Shown piece after piece: positions 10,797 through 22,017 of a stretch of 64,000 nt of DNA (its first letter is position 1; the number at the start of each line of letters is the position of its first letter). The position numbers and the translations under genes were made by a program. The notes beneath the pieces are model-generated. The model worked only from the letters and a program-made list of their open reading frames with translations, was not told where the DNA came from and made no database searches. This DNA comes from Hemicordylus capensis (Eukaryota; Chordata; Lepidosauria; Squamata; Cordylidae). The stretch spans positions 56,134,001 to 56,198,000 of the forward strand of contig NC_069662.1 of assembly GCF_027244095.1 (NCBI RefSeq), read 5' to 3'.

Positions 10797-12485
10797 AGTG
10801 GGGAGATACTGTCTAGCAACCAGGGCCAAATAGCAGCAGATGTGTTTGTCCCTGGAGTGAAGGGCATCCTCTTGCCCAGGCAGCTGTGTAGTCTGCAGCT
10901 CTTGGTTCTTCTTAGTGGCAAGGATGACATGAAGACTTCAGGCAGATGATACCGTCAAATGTCTGTTCCCCATGCCTCTTATAGATGCACTTAAAAAAAA
11001 AATCAAAAACAAGCTGGCCCAGGTACAGAGCATCTGCACCTCTAGTTCTCCCCTGGCCACCACCACCGTTTCTGCCCCCCTGGCCACCGCTGCTGTTTTC
11101 TCCCCTCCACCTACTGCCCCCGTTTTCTTTTCCCCCTCCACCTGCACACCTGTCCACCGCCACTTTCGTTTGCCCCTCCTGGCAGTTCACTCGCGAACTC
11201 TCATGAGTTGCCACACATGGGATTAGCAACGGGTACGTCTTAGAGAATTATATATATAGAAGATGTGTCAGAAATTGCTGAAATCTAAATTAATTACATC
11301 TAGCATTTTTGCATGTATTCACTGATTTCCCTTAATTCTGCATCTGCTAGTTTTGAAGGAGACTGTGTACATGCTCCTCCTCTTCTTTCCCCAATTTCAT
11401 CTTCTGAGATTTTCCTTTATAGGTACCAATCAATGTTGAAGCTTATGTTTGAACATGTGAAAACTACTGTTCTGTCTTGTCTTGGGGAAAAAGAAAGAAA
11501 ACGATGCAGAATCCTTTGTCTAATATCAGTTTGTTGTTCTGCACAGTAGAATACTGGAATACAAACAGTTCTGGGTAGTCTTCTTCCCTTTACTTGTAAC
11601 CCCTCCCCCACCCCCATGCCAATCCAAGCAAATTTGTTTATATGTACTTATTTTGCTTTTGTTTGTTCTAATGCCAGGAACCAGGTTTCCAAAGAGTTTG
11701 AAATCATTCTGGCAAGGATTCGGAGGAAGGAGGAAGGAAAGCATACAGAGTGTGGATGTATACAGAGCATACCGAGGCTGTAAGCACTATGGGGGAGGGA
11801 CAAGTTGCTGGGCAGGCCAGCATAGCAGCCCAACCATTTCCCCCACCCCCACCCCCCGCTTTTCTCGCTTGGAAGACATCATCAGGCACTGCCGGCTTGT
11901 TTTAAGGGTTTCCTCTGCAGCCATAAAGAACATGCATTTGTTTTTTTGTTTCTTTCTATCTGGAAGCTCTTAGAAGCTCAGCATTCTAGAAGAATGAGTT
12001 CTGCATTGCCCAAATGTCCCTGCACAGTCGAAGCCAAGGGTGTGTTGGAAAGAATATGATTGCAGCTCAGTCAACAGAAAGGTCTGCCAGTCCACATGCT
12101 GTTAGTGGAAAGCTGAATGACTGACTGTGTGAGCACACTCTGAATGCCAATAATGGACAATTAGAATGCACATCATATGGACTTGCCTTTGACTCTTCAG
12201 CGGGCGCAGACCAGAGCTTCCTGTTTCTCAGTGGGGATGGATCAGCAGGAGCACATTGTTGCACAAGGATCTACAGTACAGGCTCTGTCTGTCATTTCAG
12301 AGGCTCATTTTAATAGCTTAAATAGTTTTTAATTTCAAATAGTTTAGGCCCCCACATTCTGTAGATGACCACCAACTTCCCTTGCATTCCACCACGATCT
12401 TTTCGCTGAAATCTTCTCCATCCAGCATGTAGCAAAATCTTCCTTGACAGCCGCTGCTCAGTTGTGGACTTTTCTTCTTCAAGGG
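10797..12485. other. Intergenic, nothing recognised
   Basis: A pyrimidine-rich, low-complexity stretch of about 130 bp lies at 11040-11170. No conserved exon or named repeat was found in the rest. Confidence 0.5.
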
Positions 12486-12618
12486 CAGGAGTTGCCAACT
12501 TTTGGTCTCCAGATGTTGGACTACGTCTCCCATCATCCCCAGCCTTTGGCCATTGAGACTGAGTATGATGGGAGTCCTAGTCCAACGACATCTGGGTACC
12601 CAAGTTTGGCAACCCCTG
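12486..12618. mobile_element. hAT-type MITE
   Basis: The ends are caggagttgccaacttttgg and its counterpart caagtttggcaacccctg, with inner inverted boxes around cccatcatccccagcc. No clean duplication remains. Confidence 0.8.
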
Positions 12619-13146
12619 TTTTAAAGCTTAAACTAGGCATGCTCTTTTAACAAAAGATGTGCTTAAAACCAGAAGTGCCTCATTTCACAGAAAACAGGAC
12701 CGCTGATACTGATGGAGTGAAGCGGGGATGGGAGGTTAACTCTTTTCCCCTTGAGTATTTTTCATGCCAAATACCACTCACCCCAGCTATTTGTTGCTGA
12801 GGCAGCTGTTTGCAACCACAGCTGCTTTGGGGAGAAATAACTTGGGAGGATTTTTTTCTGAAAGAAAACTGGCACAAGATGAAAGAATTATCCTTTCCTC
12901 CCTGTGTGCTGAAGTTGTGATCAGGATCAGGCCCCCAAGGCTGCCTTGTTTGAATAACAAGCCCTTTGTGGTTTAAGCACATATCCTATTTAAAAACACA
13001 AATTACAGTAAGTGGTCGTCTAGTTAGACCTTGGCCAAAGTCTCTCTTGGGTGTGATATGTGGGGTTTTCCTGGGTAAATAAAGATAAATGGAGGGAGGC
13101 TGGTTCCTAATGAATATCTAGTAGTTTATCTATTTGGAGCACATAT

Positions 13147-13147
<1 letters not shown>
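12619..13147. other. Intergenic, nothing recognised
   Basis: No exon or repeat family recognised. Confidence 0.5.

Positions 13148-13180
<33 letters not shown>
13148..13180. repeat. (GT)n microsatellite
   Basis: An uninterrupted gt run of about 15 units is followed by interrupted gttt units. Confidence 0.9.
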
Positions 13181-13181
<1 letters not shown>

Positions 13182-13240
13182 TGTTTGTTTAAGTAAGTAA
13201 AAGTCATTCTTAAATCTCATTAAGGCCATTCACACAATCG

Positions 13241-13547
13241 AAATTGAGGAGAGCTGGTCTTGTGGTAGCAAGCATGACTTGTCCCCATAGCTTAGCAGGG
13301 TCTGCCCTGGTTGCATCTGAATGGGAGACTTGATGTGTGAGCACTGCAAGATATTCCTCTCAGGGGATGAAGCCACTCTGGGAAGAGCAGAAGGTTTCAA
13401 GTTCCCTCCCTGGCTTCTCCAAGATAGGGCTGAGAGAGATTCCTGCCTGCAACCTTGGAGAAGCTGCTGCCAGTCTGTGAAGACAATACTGAGCTAGATA
13501 GACCAATGGTCTGACTCAGTAGATGGCAGCTTCCTATGTTCCTATGA
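13241..13547 (+). mobile_element. 5S-rRNA-derived SINE, well preserved
   Basis: It begins ggagagctggtcttgtggta. It carries agcagggtctgccctggtt and tgaatgggagac, which match the promoter-bearing part of 5S rRNA (agcagggtcgggcctggtt... gatgggagac). It ends with the common tail ggcagcttcctatgttccta. This is the best + strand reference copy in the window. Confidence 0.9.
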
Positions 13548-14077
13548 AAACGGAGTAGGACAAGTGTGCTCCTAATTTTCACTTGTATGTGAGCAAACTA
13601 CTAAATAGGAGGATGTCATGTGTGATCATGTGTGAGTGAGACAGTGCCACCCTACCCAGGCTTTTACCAAGGTAGAAGGAAAAGCTGTCCTACTAACATT
13701 CCCAACAACCATCCCAGATTAAGTCACGTATCTGAGGCAGAAATGCTGTTTGGCCCATATTATTGGCAGAGCCTGGGGCTCTCCCTCATCCCTCAATGCA
13801 TTTGCATTGAGCCCTTTGAAGTCTGGGTGAAGTCCAAATTATAATGTGAAAGGAACAACAAAGTTCACAAAAAATGTCCTAATGGTTCTGCATACTTGCA
13901 GAAGCAACTGACAGGTTTACTTATATCCTGCAAGTTGCTAATCATTTACTTATTTAATGTACATAGACCCACAGACTCCTGCTAAGTGACCTGCTATTTC
14001 TGGCAGATAAAGCAGTCTTTCAGCGAGGCTTTCAGTGACTCCATGGCAAGATGGAGTGGGGATGCAGTGTGTATGTG
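13548..14077. other. Intergenic, nothing recognised
   Basis: No exon or repeat family recognised. The last eight bases are the left target duplication of the next element. Confidence 0.5.
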
Positions 14078-14766
14078 CAGGGGCAGATTAATCTTTTGGA
14101 TGCCCATAGGCAGCCAAAGATTTGCCACCCTGGGTACAAGAGTAAGGGGGCTTGGTGGGGAGGGAAAGTTATTTCTGTTTTTTACCTTTAAAAATGCTGC
14201 TGTATAGCGACAGAGGCTCCACCTGCCTCACAGGAGGTGAGGTTGGGCACTGGAGGATGACAGCGAAAGAGGTCCTCCTTAAAGCCCAGCTAACTCACAA
14301 ATGAGACAGAGTGCCCAATTTTGGGCCTCTGTGCATGCGCGCACATGCACAGAGGCCTGAAATTTCCCGCTTTGTGTCATTTGTGAGTAAGCTGGGCTTG
14401 AGGGAGGAGCTCATCCCAGCAGAGACGGCAGCGAAAGAGGTCCTTCCTCAAGCCCGGTTTACTCGCAAGTGACACAGAGTGGGCAATTTTGGGCCTCTGC
14501 GCGCACAAGCACACACATGCACAGAGGTCTGAAATCACCCGCTCTGTGTCATTTGCGAGTAAGCCTGGCTTGAGGGAGGATCTCTTTTGCTGCCATCCTC
14601 CAGTGCCTGACTTCACATCCTGTGATGGTTTAGGAAGTGGGTGGAGCCTCCGCCGCTACACAGCGGCATTTTTAAAGGTTGCGGGGGAGAATTAAGTTTC
14701 CTTCCAGGATGCCACTCCTCAAGATTTGCCGCCATAGGCGGCAGCCTATATGGTAATCCGCCATTG
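14078..14766. mobile_element. hAT-type foldback element with very long terminal inverted repeats
   Basis: This 689-bp element is almost entirely palindromic. The left arm text (caggggcagattaat, cccataggcagcc, aatgctgctgtatagcg) returns inverted at the right (cgctacacagcggcattt, gccgccataggcgg, ggtaatccgccattg). Inner GC-rich repeats (agaggtcctccttaaagccc type) are themselves doubled. The flank tgtatgtg is exact at 14070-14077 and 14767-14774, an 8-bp duplication. Confidence 0.9.
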
Positions 14767-16809
14767 TGTATGTGTGTAAACTTGGGGGATGTTTTTAATT
14801 TCTCACCTGACACTTGCTCCATGATGGTCTGTGTGAACAAAAAGATTTGTGAAATAATGGGGCTTGCTTGTGCTGTTTTGTTGTTGTTTTACAAATGCAT
14901 CACTACTCAGGCTTCTGATTACCCCTGGGATGACACCCCCCCCACACACACACACTCTCTTGCGTCCTGCATTCAGGCAATGGAATGTTGGCAACCCTAC
15001 GCCCAATTCCTGCCTCATGCGCAGTCACTCCCCATCCTCCTGTCTTGTTGTTTGCTCACACACGTGTGGAAATTGGGAGCGTACGCAGCTCCCCAACCTG
15101 GTCAGAACACTTGTTCCACCCAGTTTACCTTTGTGTGAATGGCCGTATTACCTGCCATGAGATGTCAGGTCTGGGTGAGTTTATAATAGAATAATAAAAG
15201 GCTTGACTTAGAATGCAACCTCTCTCATAAGGTCTTTCCCCTGGGTCACATTCCCTGCTGTGCAAACAGGAGGAGTAGAAAGACGCTTGATCCTGAAAAC
15301 TCAAGGAGAAGACAGGGAGGGATTTCCTCTCCAACAGACCACGAGTGATGCAGATGCTAGAGACTGGTACCAAGTCGTCATGTTCTGTGAAGGAACTGTT
15401 AGGCAGAGGAGTGGCTGTGGTCCAAGCAGGAATCAGGGCATGTGGGGCCATCTGAGGAGGGTGACAATCCAACCCTGAAAGGACAGAAAGGGTGCATTCA
15501 CTGCAGGATAGAGGTTTCAGGAAACCAATCTGGGGCAGTCTGGAAATGAGTGGAAATTCCCACGCGGAGCCTCTCCTAGCTGGGTGTGTGTGTGTTTTTC
15601 TTTCCTCAGCTGGGACAGGCACACAGAGAGGCACAAATGGTCTGAAGCCTTTCTGCTGTGGGTTGAAATTCCAGTATAGGAGCAGCTAGAATGTGCTCTT
15701 GTCCTCAAAAGGCTGGTGGGAGAAGGAAGATGTCATGCTTGAGAAGAAGATCCAGCCAGAACATCCCTGCAGTGCAATCGCCAGACCGTGCATGGTTCAC
15801 CCCAAAGAAGCGTCTCATGCTCTGGGAACACAGGCGTGTGTTGGGGCAGGGGTGTCCTTATGCCTTGCCTCCAGACAGCCCAGCTGCAGTGATTGAGAGA
15901 GGTCCTGACTCCTCACCTTGAAGAGGACGGACAAAGACCACCACCCTTGCAGCATACACTGGGTTTCCCCCTTGGTGTAAAGCAGCACACAAGGCCTGGT
16001 ATTCTTTGTATACAAAGTGGGGAGTACAAAAGCATCTCCCAGTTCACAGGGACTGGAGGGAGAGTTTGTTCTCCAAGCACATGCATTCACTCGAGGGGTG
16101 TGCTTTGCTTTTCGATGGTTTTGCACCATGTTGCCTCAGGGCTCCGAATTGGACCCAGTGCATTGGCAAAAATCACAACTAAGTGCATCCTTGTGCATCG
16201 GTTCTGTCTTGTTCGCTGCAAAAGAAGATCTAACTGACTAGGGCTGCTTGAATGGGTTTGGTGCTGTTGACATCTTTCTTTCGTGGTTTTGTATTGATCT
16301 TTTATTTGTTTGAACTTGGTTCTGTGAGCCACCTTGGATTTCTTTGGTGTGAGAGAGGCAGGCTATACGTCTTGGAATCAAAACAGCTGGCTCTGAACGC
16401 AAAGAGGCTGCCGTGCCGTGGGGAGGGGCTGCATTTTGCAATGCACACAACATGCTGGACCTGTTGAACCTGCTAGTGTTGGTACTGCCGGGGCTTTGCA
16501 GACATCTTCAGGAAGTTGGCTGGACTGAACAAGGAGCCAGGAGCAAGCGGTGTGCAATTTGTCTAATGAGTCACCGGCTGCTGGATCCCAGGGATGCCTC
16601 TGCCTCGGGGTGTGCACATCAGGACAGAGAGAGGACGACCATCTGCTTTTGCAGAGCCCCTGGAAGCCCCTGGACTCCTCCCCCAGCCTCTCCCTCACCT
16701 CTTGCCTTCACTGTCTTTAATCCAGCTGGTCATAATTCACAGAAGCTGCTTGCAACTGGGACGCTGCTGCTGGGCTCTTTCTTGCTCCCCTGCTTTTGCT
16801 GCTGCAAAC
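14767..16809. other. 5' flank of the first AOC exon; no repeat recognised
   Basis: This block has no transposon that I recognise. Its last few hundred bases should include the promoter and 5' UTR of the first amine oxidase exon. I see no convincing TATA box. A reading frame continuous with the oxidase extends back to 16594 but does not resemble the family. Confidence 0.45.
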
Positions 16810-18379
16810 ATGAACTCGAAAACTCTCCTCTTCATGCTCCTTCTGGCCTTAGTTGTGATTTTTGCCTTAGTTTGCATCTTGTTGATTAGAGGTCCAAACC
16901 ACGCTAGCTGTGCCGACCAGGTGCAAGGCTCACCGGAGCATCCGCACAGCGACAGAAGTTGGGTCTTTGCTGATCTGACACAAGAGGAACTGGTCCAGGT
17001 GATACGGTACCTGAAGTCCAACCTTGGGGCAGGCTTGGTGGATGCGTCTCGTGCCAATCCTTCGGAAAACTGCATCTATTTGGTTGATTTGCAGTTGCCA
17101 CCCAAAGCAGAGACTTTGTTGTTTCTGGATTATGGAGGAAGCTGCCCGGCTCGGGAGGCACTGGCTGTGGTATATTTTGGAAACCAGTCCCACCCAAACG
17201 TCACCGAGTTTGTGGTGGGCCCCCTCCCAGAGCCGATGTATCACCGCGACGTGACAGTGCAGAAGTATGGAGGGCCGATACCCTATTATCGCAGGCCCCC
17301 ACTAGATGCCGAATACAAGCAGATGGCACGCTTTCTGCACAGTGCCATTTTCCCCACAGCTCCAAGCTTCATGCAGAAGGTGCTGCAATATGATGGGACC
17401 AACCTAGTTGCCATGACCACATCTCCCCGGGGACTGAAGTCTGGGGACCGTGCCACTTGGCTAGTCCTATTTCAGAATGTAACTGGGTTTTTTTTGCACC
17501 CAGTCGGGCTGGAGGTGCTGCTAGATCACAGCAGCCTGGATATCTCCCACTGGACTCTGAAGAAAGTGTTCTACAATGGGCAGTACTACAGAGATTTGGC
17601 AGAACTGGAGAGAGAATTCACGGAGGGGCTTCTGCATGTGGGGATGGTCCAAAGGGTCCCAGCTGATGGGGATTTTTCCTCCATGAAGCCCAGGGTGCAT
17701 CCTCCTGGGCTGGGCCCTTTGCATTATGAGCCTTATGGACCACGTTACATTGTGAGAAAGAACCAAGTCACTTCCTCCTGCTGGAGTTTTGCCTTCAGGA
17801 TGGATGTGAGCAGAGGGCCTTGTCTCTTTGATATCAAGTTCAAGGGCCAAAGGATTGTCTACGAGCTCAGCGTGCAGGATGCCATGTCTGTCTATGGCTC
17901 CAGCAACCCTGGTGGAATGTCCACCCGGTACATGGATGGGAGCTTTGGGATTGGAAGGTTCACGTATCCTCTGGTCCGAGGGGTTGATTGCCCTTATTCT
18001 GCTAGCTATCTTGATGTTGACTCTTTAGCTCAAGCAGAAAGGCCCATTGTTAGCCGAGATGCCTTCTGTGTATTTGAACAGGACATGGGTGCTCCGCTTC
18101 GGCGCCATTACTCCAAACTTCATTCTCTCTACTATGGGGGGCTGCCTGGCACTGCACTGGTCTTGCGCTCCGTGACCACCATGGGCAACTACGACTATGT
18201 TTGGGACTTTGTGTTTTATCCAAATGGAGCCATTGAAAGCAAAGTCCGAGCCTCAGGTTATATAAGCTCGTCTTTCCTCTATGCCGATGGGCTAGATTTT
18301 GGAAATCGAGTTGGAGACCACACCTTGGGGACAATCCACACCCACTTTGTTGGCTACAAGGTGGACCTGGATGTTGGTG
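16810..18379 (+). CDS. AOC3-like: Copper amine oxidase (AOC2/AOC3 type), first coding exon, upstream copy
   Basis: The product would be a membrane-anchored copper/TPQ amine oxidase, oxidising primary amines outside the cell to aldehyde, H2O2 and ammonia. Start: the ATG at 16810 begins MNSKTLLFMLLLALVVIF, matching the AOC3 N-terminus; the preceding in-frame codons do not match. Residues about 5-27 are the membrane segment (type II). Then come FADLTQEELVQV, CPYSASYL, the catalytic Asp376 in YMDGSFGIG, the TPQ tyrosine Tyr461 in TTMGNYDY, and copper ligands His510/His512 in GTIHTH. The spacing between these equals human AOC3 (386, 471, 520, 522). There are N-glycosylation sites NQS, NVT and NVT. 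The exon is intact (523 codons plus one base) and ends at gtaagt. Exons 2-4, which hold the third copper histidine, do not follow before the next first exon at 29350. It probably splices to 34013 or has lost its tail. Unspliced, the frame would stop at 18471. Confidence 0.93.
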
Positions 18380-18492
18380 GTAAGTGCCTGCTCTCATTTT
18401 CCCCCCATCTGCAGCAAGTAGATTCCAAACTCCATTGGGGCTGCTATTCTCTGTATCTTGGGGTTTTGTGAGGCCTTGTTCTCTGTTCTTCT

Positions 18493-18802
18493 CTAGGGCA
18501 CTTTCCAGATTAGCTGCTCAATAGTGGCAAAATGCCTCCATTCAGGCAAGTCGTACTGAGACGTAAACAGCAGGGGGAGCAGTCTAGCAGCAACTAACAA
18601 CCTGAAAAAACAGCAACTTCCTTACGCCGGATATACGACGTCCTATATTACAGTGATTAAATTCGAGACAAGGCATTGGCAATGTGAACGGCACCCTGCT
18701 GTCCATGTAGGGACTGCGGTGTCACAATGCAGGAAGTGTGGAAGCACATTTCCGAGATCCGACGTGACCCTATTGCAGGGTCTAATATGGAAAGCGACCA
18801 GG
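18493..18802. mobile_element. MITE, family A, first copy
   Basis: The ends are ctagggcactttccagatta and ctaatatggaaagcgaccag (inverted). The same sequence, reverse-complemented, is at 23603-23917, with shared blocks around caggaagtgtggaagcac, cagcagggtgc and aagttgctg. Superfamily not determined. Confidence 0.8.
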
Positions 18803-19267
18803 AGTGAAACGTGAGTAGATGAACCAGTCATGGTCAGAATGCCCATTGAGCTTAGTGGGGGAGAAAGGGACACAAATGCCATTCTAAAGGCAGCAATGAC
18901 CCACTGCCTACTCTTCCTCCCTTTCTTCCCCTGTGCCTGCCAGTCGGTGGCTCTACGTCCCCACAGACCCTTGCATCGGTGGACAGTCCAAATCTCTCAT
19001 TAGCTACCCATTGTCTCCATTCCTTCCTGTATGTGTGTGTCTGTCCGGAGTAGGGACTGAGAAGACAGCAGAGCACCTCTTTGTGTGTGGGGGCAGGATA
19101 TTGGCCTCTCTATACACTGGAAAATTTGTCCAGAGTGCCCTGTCACTTCTGCTCTCTGTTGGTGTCTCTCGGGCTCTAGTCGAACATTATGTTGTATGTG
19201 TTATGTCTGTACATTCATATGCATTTCAGCGTGGAACAACTGTGTTGCATTCATTCTGAAAGTGAAC
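18803..19267. other. AOC locus, intronic or intergenic; nothing recognised
   Basis: I searched by eye for exon 2-4 text of the amine oxidase here and found none. Confidence 0.5.
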
Positions 19268-19401
19268 CTGGGCACACAGCTATCATTGAGCAGATGGGTT
19301 CAAAGATCCACCCCTCCCTATTTTCTTCATTATCTCCCTCCCTCCAAGGGGCCGCCTGGGAGAGGGTGTGTGAACAAGGGCCCCCTCTAGCTATGCCCCT
19401 G
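19268..19401. mobile_element. hAT MITE, degraded
   Basis: It shares agatgggttcaaagat, tattatctccctccctcc and the end agctatgcccctg with the copy at 32597-32744. The left end is worn. Confidence 0.75.
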
Positions 19402-19474
19402 TGGCACAGGCCTCCTGAAATGCAGGATACAGAGAGGAAGTGTACTGCTGTAGTGAAAGTGAAAGGCCATTGCA

Positions 19475-19535
19475 GCTGGGGATGATGGGAGTTGTAGTCA
19501 CCAATGTCTGGGAATTTCTGTTACAGGGAACATTG
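19475..19535. mobile_element. MITE fragment
   Basis: It contains cagctggggatgatgggagt and accaatgtctgggaatttct, half of the class seen at 10412-10517. Confidence 0.55.
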
Positions 19536-19839
19536 ATCTGCACTTGTGTACATTTATATGAATCTTGAACATAATGTGTGAAAAGAGCTTCAGTTTCTTT
19601 CGTCTAAGATAATGGCCCTGAGCCTTCCTACACAATGATGACTGGTGCAATTGATACAATTATCCTGCTCCATATTTTGTTAGGGATGGCAGGTCAACTG
19701 TCCCCTCAAGCTGGCCTTGTTCTGAGCTTCCCAATGAGAATGGAAACATGGCTGTTCCTTTTGCCTTGTAGATAGCGCCATCTGGTGGACAAAATGTCAG
19801 GCTACTTGTTGCCGATTTGCATGTGTGCACCAAGGCAAG

Positions 19840-20533
19840 TAGGGATATGCATGAAAGGTTTTGGGAAGGCGGAGTGGAGTGGGGCGGAGAGTGGTAGCGA
19901 AGGAGCAGGTACGCGGCACAGGTCCTTACCTGCTCCTCCACTGCCCCACCGCTGCTCTGGTCGCAGTGCTGTGCTGCTCAAAAGGCCATGCACGGCTGCT
20001 TCCTTGTTCTCAGCAGCCCACGTGCGGTGTCGGCACGCACATGGTGTCCGCGCTGATGCCATGCGCAGGCTGCTGGGAACAGGAAAGCAGCCATCAGCAC
20101 ATGCCAGCAGCACGACGCCACCACCGGGATGGCAGTGGGACAGCAGAGGAACAGGTAAGGACCTATGTAAAGGTAAACTTGTACCGTCAAGTTGGTGTTG
20201 ACTCCTGGTGCCCACAGAGCCTTGTGGTTTTCTTTGCTGGAATACAGGAGGGGTTTTCCATTGCCATCTCCCACACAGTATGAGATGATCCCTTTCAGCA
20301 TCTTCCTATATCGCTGCTGCCCAGTATAGGTGCTTCCCATAGTCTGGGAAGCATACCAGCAGGGATTCGAATCAGCAACTTCTTGCTCCCTAGGCAGGTT
20401 ACTTCCCCACTGCTCCGTGTACCGGTTCCTTAAAACTACCACTTGGCCCCGCCAAAGTGTTTAGGCTACAGTAACCCTAATCATTCCGGCGCCTCTCTAA
20501 TGAGGTGCCGAAACATTTCATGCACACCTCTAG
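19840..20533. mobile_element. DNA transposon with tagggatgtgcatgaaa ends, holding a Sauria SINE
   Basis: The left end tagggatatgcatgaaag and the right end catttcatgcacacctcta are inverted repeats. The inner part is GC-rich. Related copies are at 59436-59745 and 61667-63481. A Sauria SINE (about 20168-20430) sits inside. Confidence 0.7.
20168..20430 (-). mobile_element. Sauria SINE
   Basis: On the minus strand it has a tRNA-like head with box B text ggttcgaatccc-like (here tgattcgaatccctgctgg). The conserved centre is tataggaagatgctgaaagg, and the Bov-B-like tail ends ggagtcaacaccaacttgac. This family is known from lizards and snakes. Confidence 0.92.
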
Positions 20534-21035
20534 AATGCACGAGGAGGCTTCTTTTTAGGACAAGATAGGCAGTACACTTTCTTACAACACTGGTGACCTA
20601 AGGGCCAAACTAGCCTTTATGGGATGTGCATGAATCAGTCTCTTTCTTTCTTCTTAAAGTGAAAAGCAGCCACTGAGGCTGTAATCGGAGTGGGAGTGGG
20701 CTTAGACCTTTTCCTCCCTACTGTTTGTCCAGTCAAAATTGCCATGCCAAGCTGCTATTTATCCCTGTGCAGAAAAAGATAAGGGGATCCCAGTGAGAAG
20801 GGCAAGTGTTAAATACTCCTCCCTTCCCTCACTTTTCCTCTGTTCATGATTACAATCTGCAAGACTGCTTTTCAGTTTACTAACCCTCTGCAAAAAGCCA
20901 GGAGACAGATGCACTTGACTCTCATATAACATCTACTTAGCCCTAGACTGGTTTCCCTGGCAACATGTTTGCATAACATGAGAAGCACAGAGACTCGGCA
21001 AACCCCCCAGAAAAACTCGGTGAAAGCATAATGAT
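20534..21035. other. AOC locus spacer, nothing recognised
   Basis: No oxidase exon or repeat family was seen. The last eight bases are the left duplication of the next element. Confidence 0.5.
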
Positions 21036-22017
21036 CAGGAGCGTAGCCACCGTTGGGCAACTGGGTTCAAAGATCCCAGGCCACTGCCCCTCAGGGGCCA
21101 TGCCTTGTGGCCCCAACTCACCCCCCCCATCCAGGCGCAGAGCCTGACCGCCAGTGGCCCATATGCAGCTGCGGCCCCACTCACCCCGCCCCCCCACATC
21201 TGACGTCAGACATGGGGGGGGACATGGTCTGGCTCCTGAACGCAGCCCCACAGCTCCATTCGAGAGTGTGTGTCAGGCTGGCACTGTGTGCGCAGCACCA
21301 GCCATTTAACTCCCGAAAGGGCTGCGTGAGCCCTTCGGGAGCTACTCTGGGGCTGGGGCTGTGTTCGCAGCACAGCCGGGAGAAGCTCTTCTTCGCCTTA
21401 AGGCAGAGAAGAGCTGCTCCTGGCTGTGCTGCGAACACAGTGGCCATTTAACTCCTGGATGGGGGCCGCGTGGCCCCCACATGGGAGCTAAACCGGCACC
21501 CCCCGCATCTGATGTCAGACGCGGCGTGTGTGTGTCGGAGCCACGAGGCGCAGCCCCTGATTGGGCGTGGCCTGGGTTCTTTGGATCTGTTGGCCCAATG
21601 GTGGCTCCACCCCTGCCCACATCTGACATCAGATGCAGGGGGGGCTGGTTTAGCTCCCGGGCGGGGCCACGCGGCCATCGCTTAAAGGCAGGGAGAGTCA
21701 CTTCTGGCCACGCTGCAAACACAGCACTAGCCCTGATCGAGCTCCCAAACGGGGCCATGCAGCCCCAATCAGGAGTTAGATGGCCAGCGCTGCGTTCACA
21801 GTGCAGCCAGGAGAGGCTCTCCCTAAGGCAGGAGAAAGCTGCTCTTGGCTGCGCTGCAAACACAGCGCTGTCCTGAATCGAACTCCCGAACAGGAGCCAG
21901 TGGCCCCATTCAGGAGCCAGACCATGCCCCCCCGTATCTGACGTCAGATGTAAGGGGCAGGGCGAGTGGGGCCGCAGCGGCTGGAGACAGGCTGCCGCTG
22001 GTCTGCCTCTGCTCCTG
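21036..22017. mobile_element. Large non-autonomous hAT element with internal CRE-like palindromes
   Basis: This 982-bp GC-rich element has ends caggagcgtagcca and its remote counterpart ctctgctcctg. The flank ataatgat is exact at 21028-21035 and 22018-22025. The interior is an array of inverted and direct repeats (cgctgcgttcgcag-type, ggctctccctaaggc-type). It bears TGACGTCA at 21201-21208 and 21939-21946, and variants at 21510-21517 and 21624-21631. It has no transposase frame. Confidence 0.9.

Noticed and set aside
13260-13330. A 5S rRNA gene
   Set aside because: Only the promoter-bearing part resembles 5S rRNA, and the same sequence occurs at least eight times with a SINE tail.
16594-16809. 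In-frame N-terminal extension of the upstream AOC exon from an earlier ATG
   Set aside because: The extra 72 codons are Pro/Leu/Ser-rich and match no family member, whereas the ATG at 16810 starts the well-known MN.K plus membrane segment.
21053-22017. Long overlapping frames (up to 292 codons) on both strands
   Set aside because: They lie wholly inside the GC-rich hAT element with internal repeats and read as low-complexity Pro/Ala/Ser-rich products.
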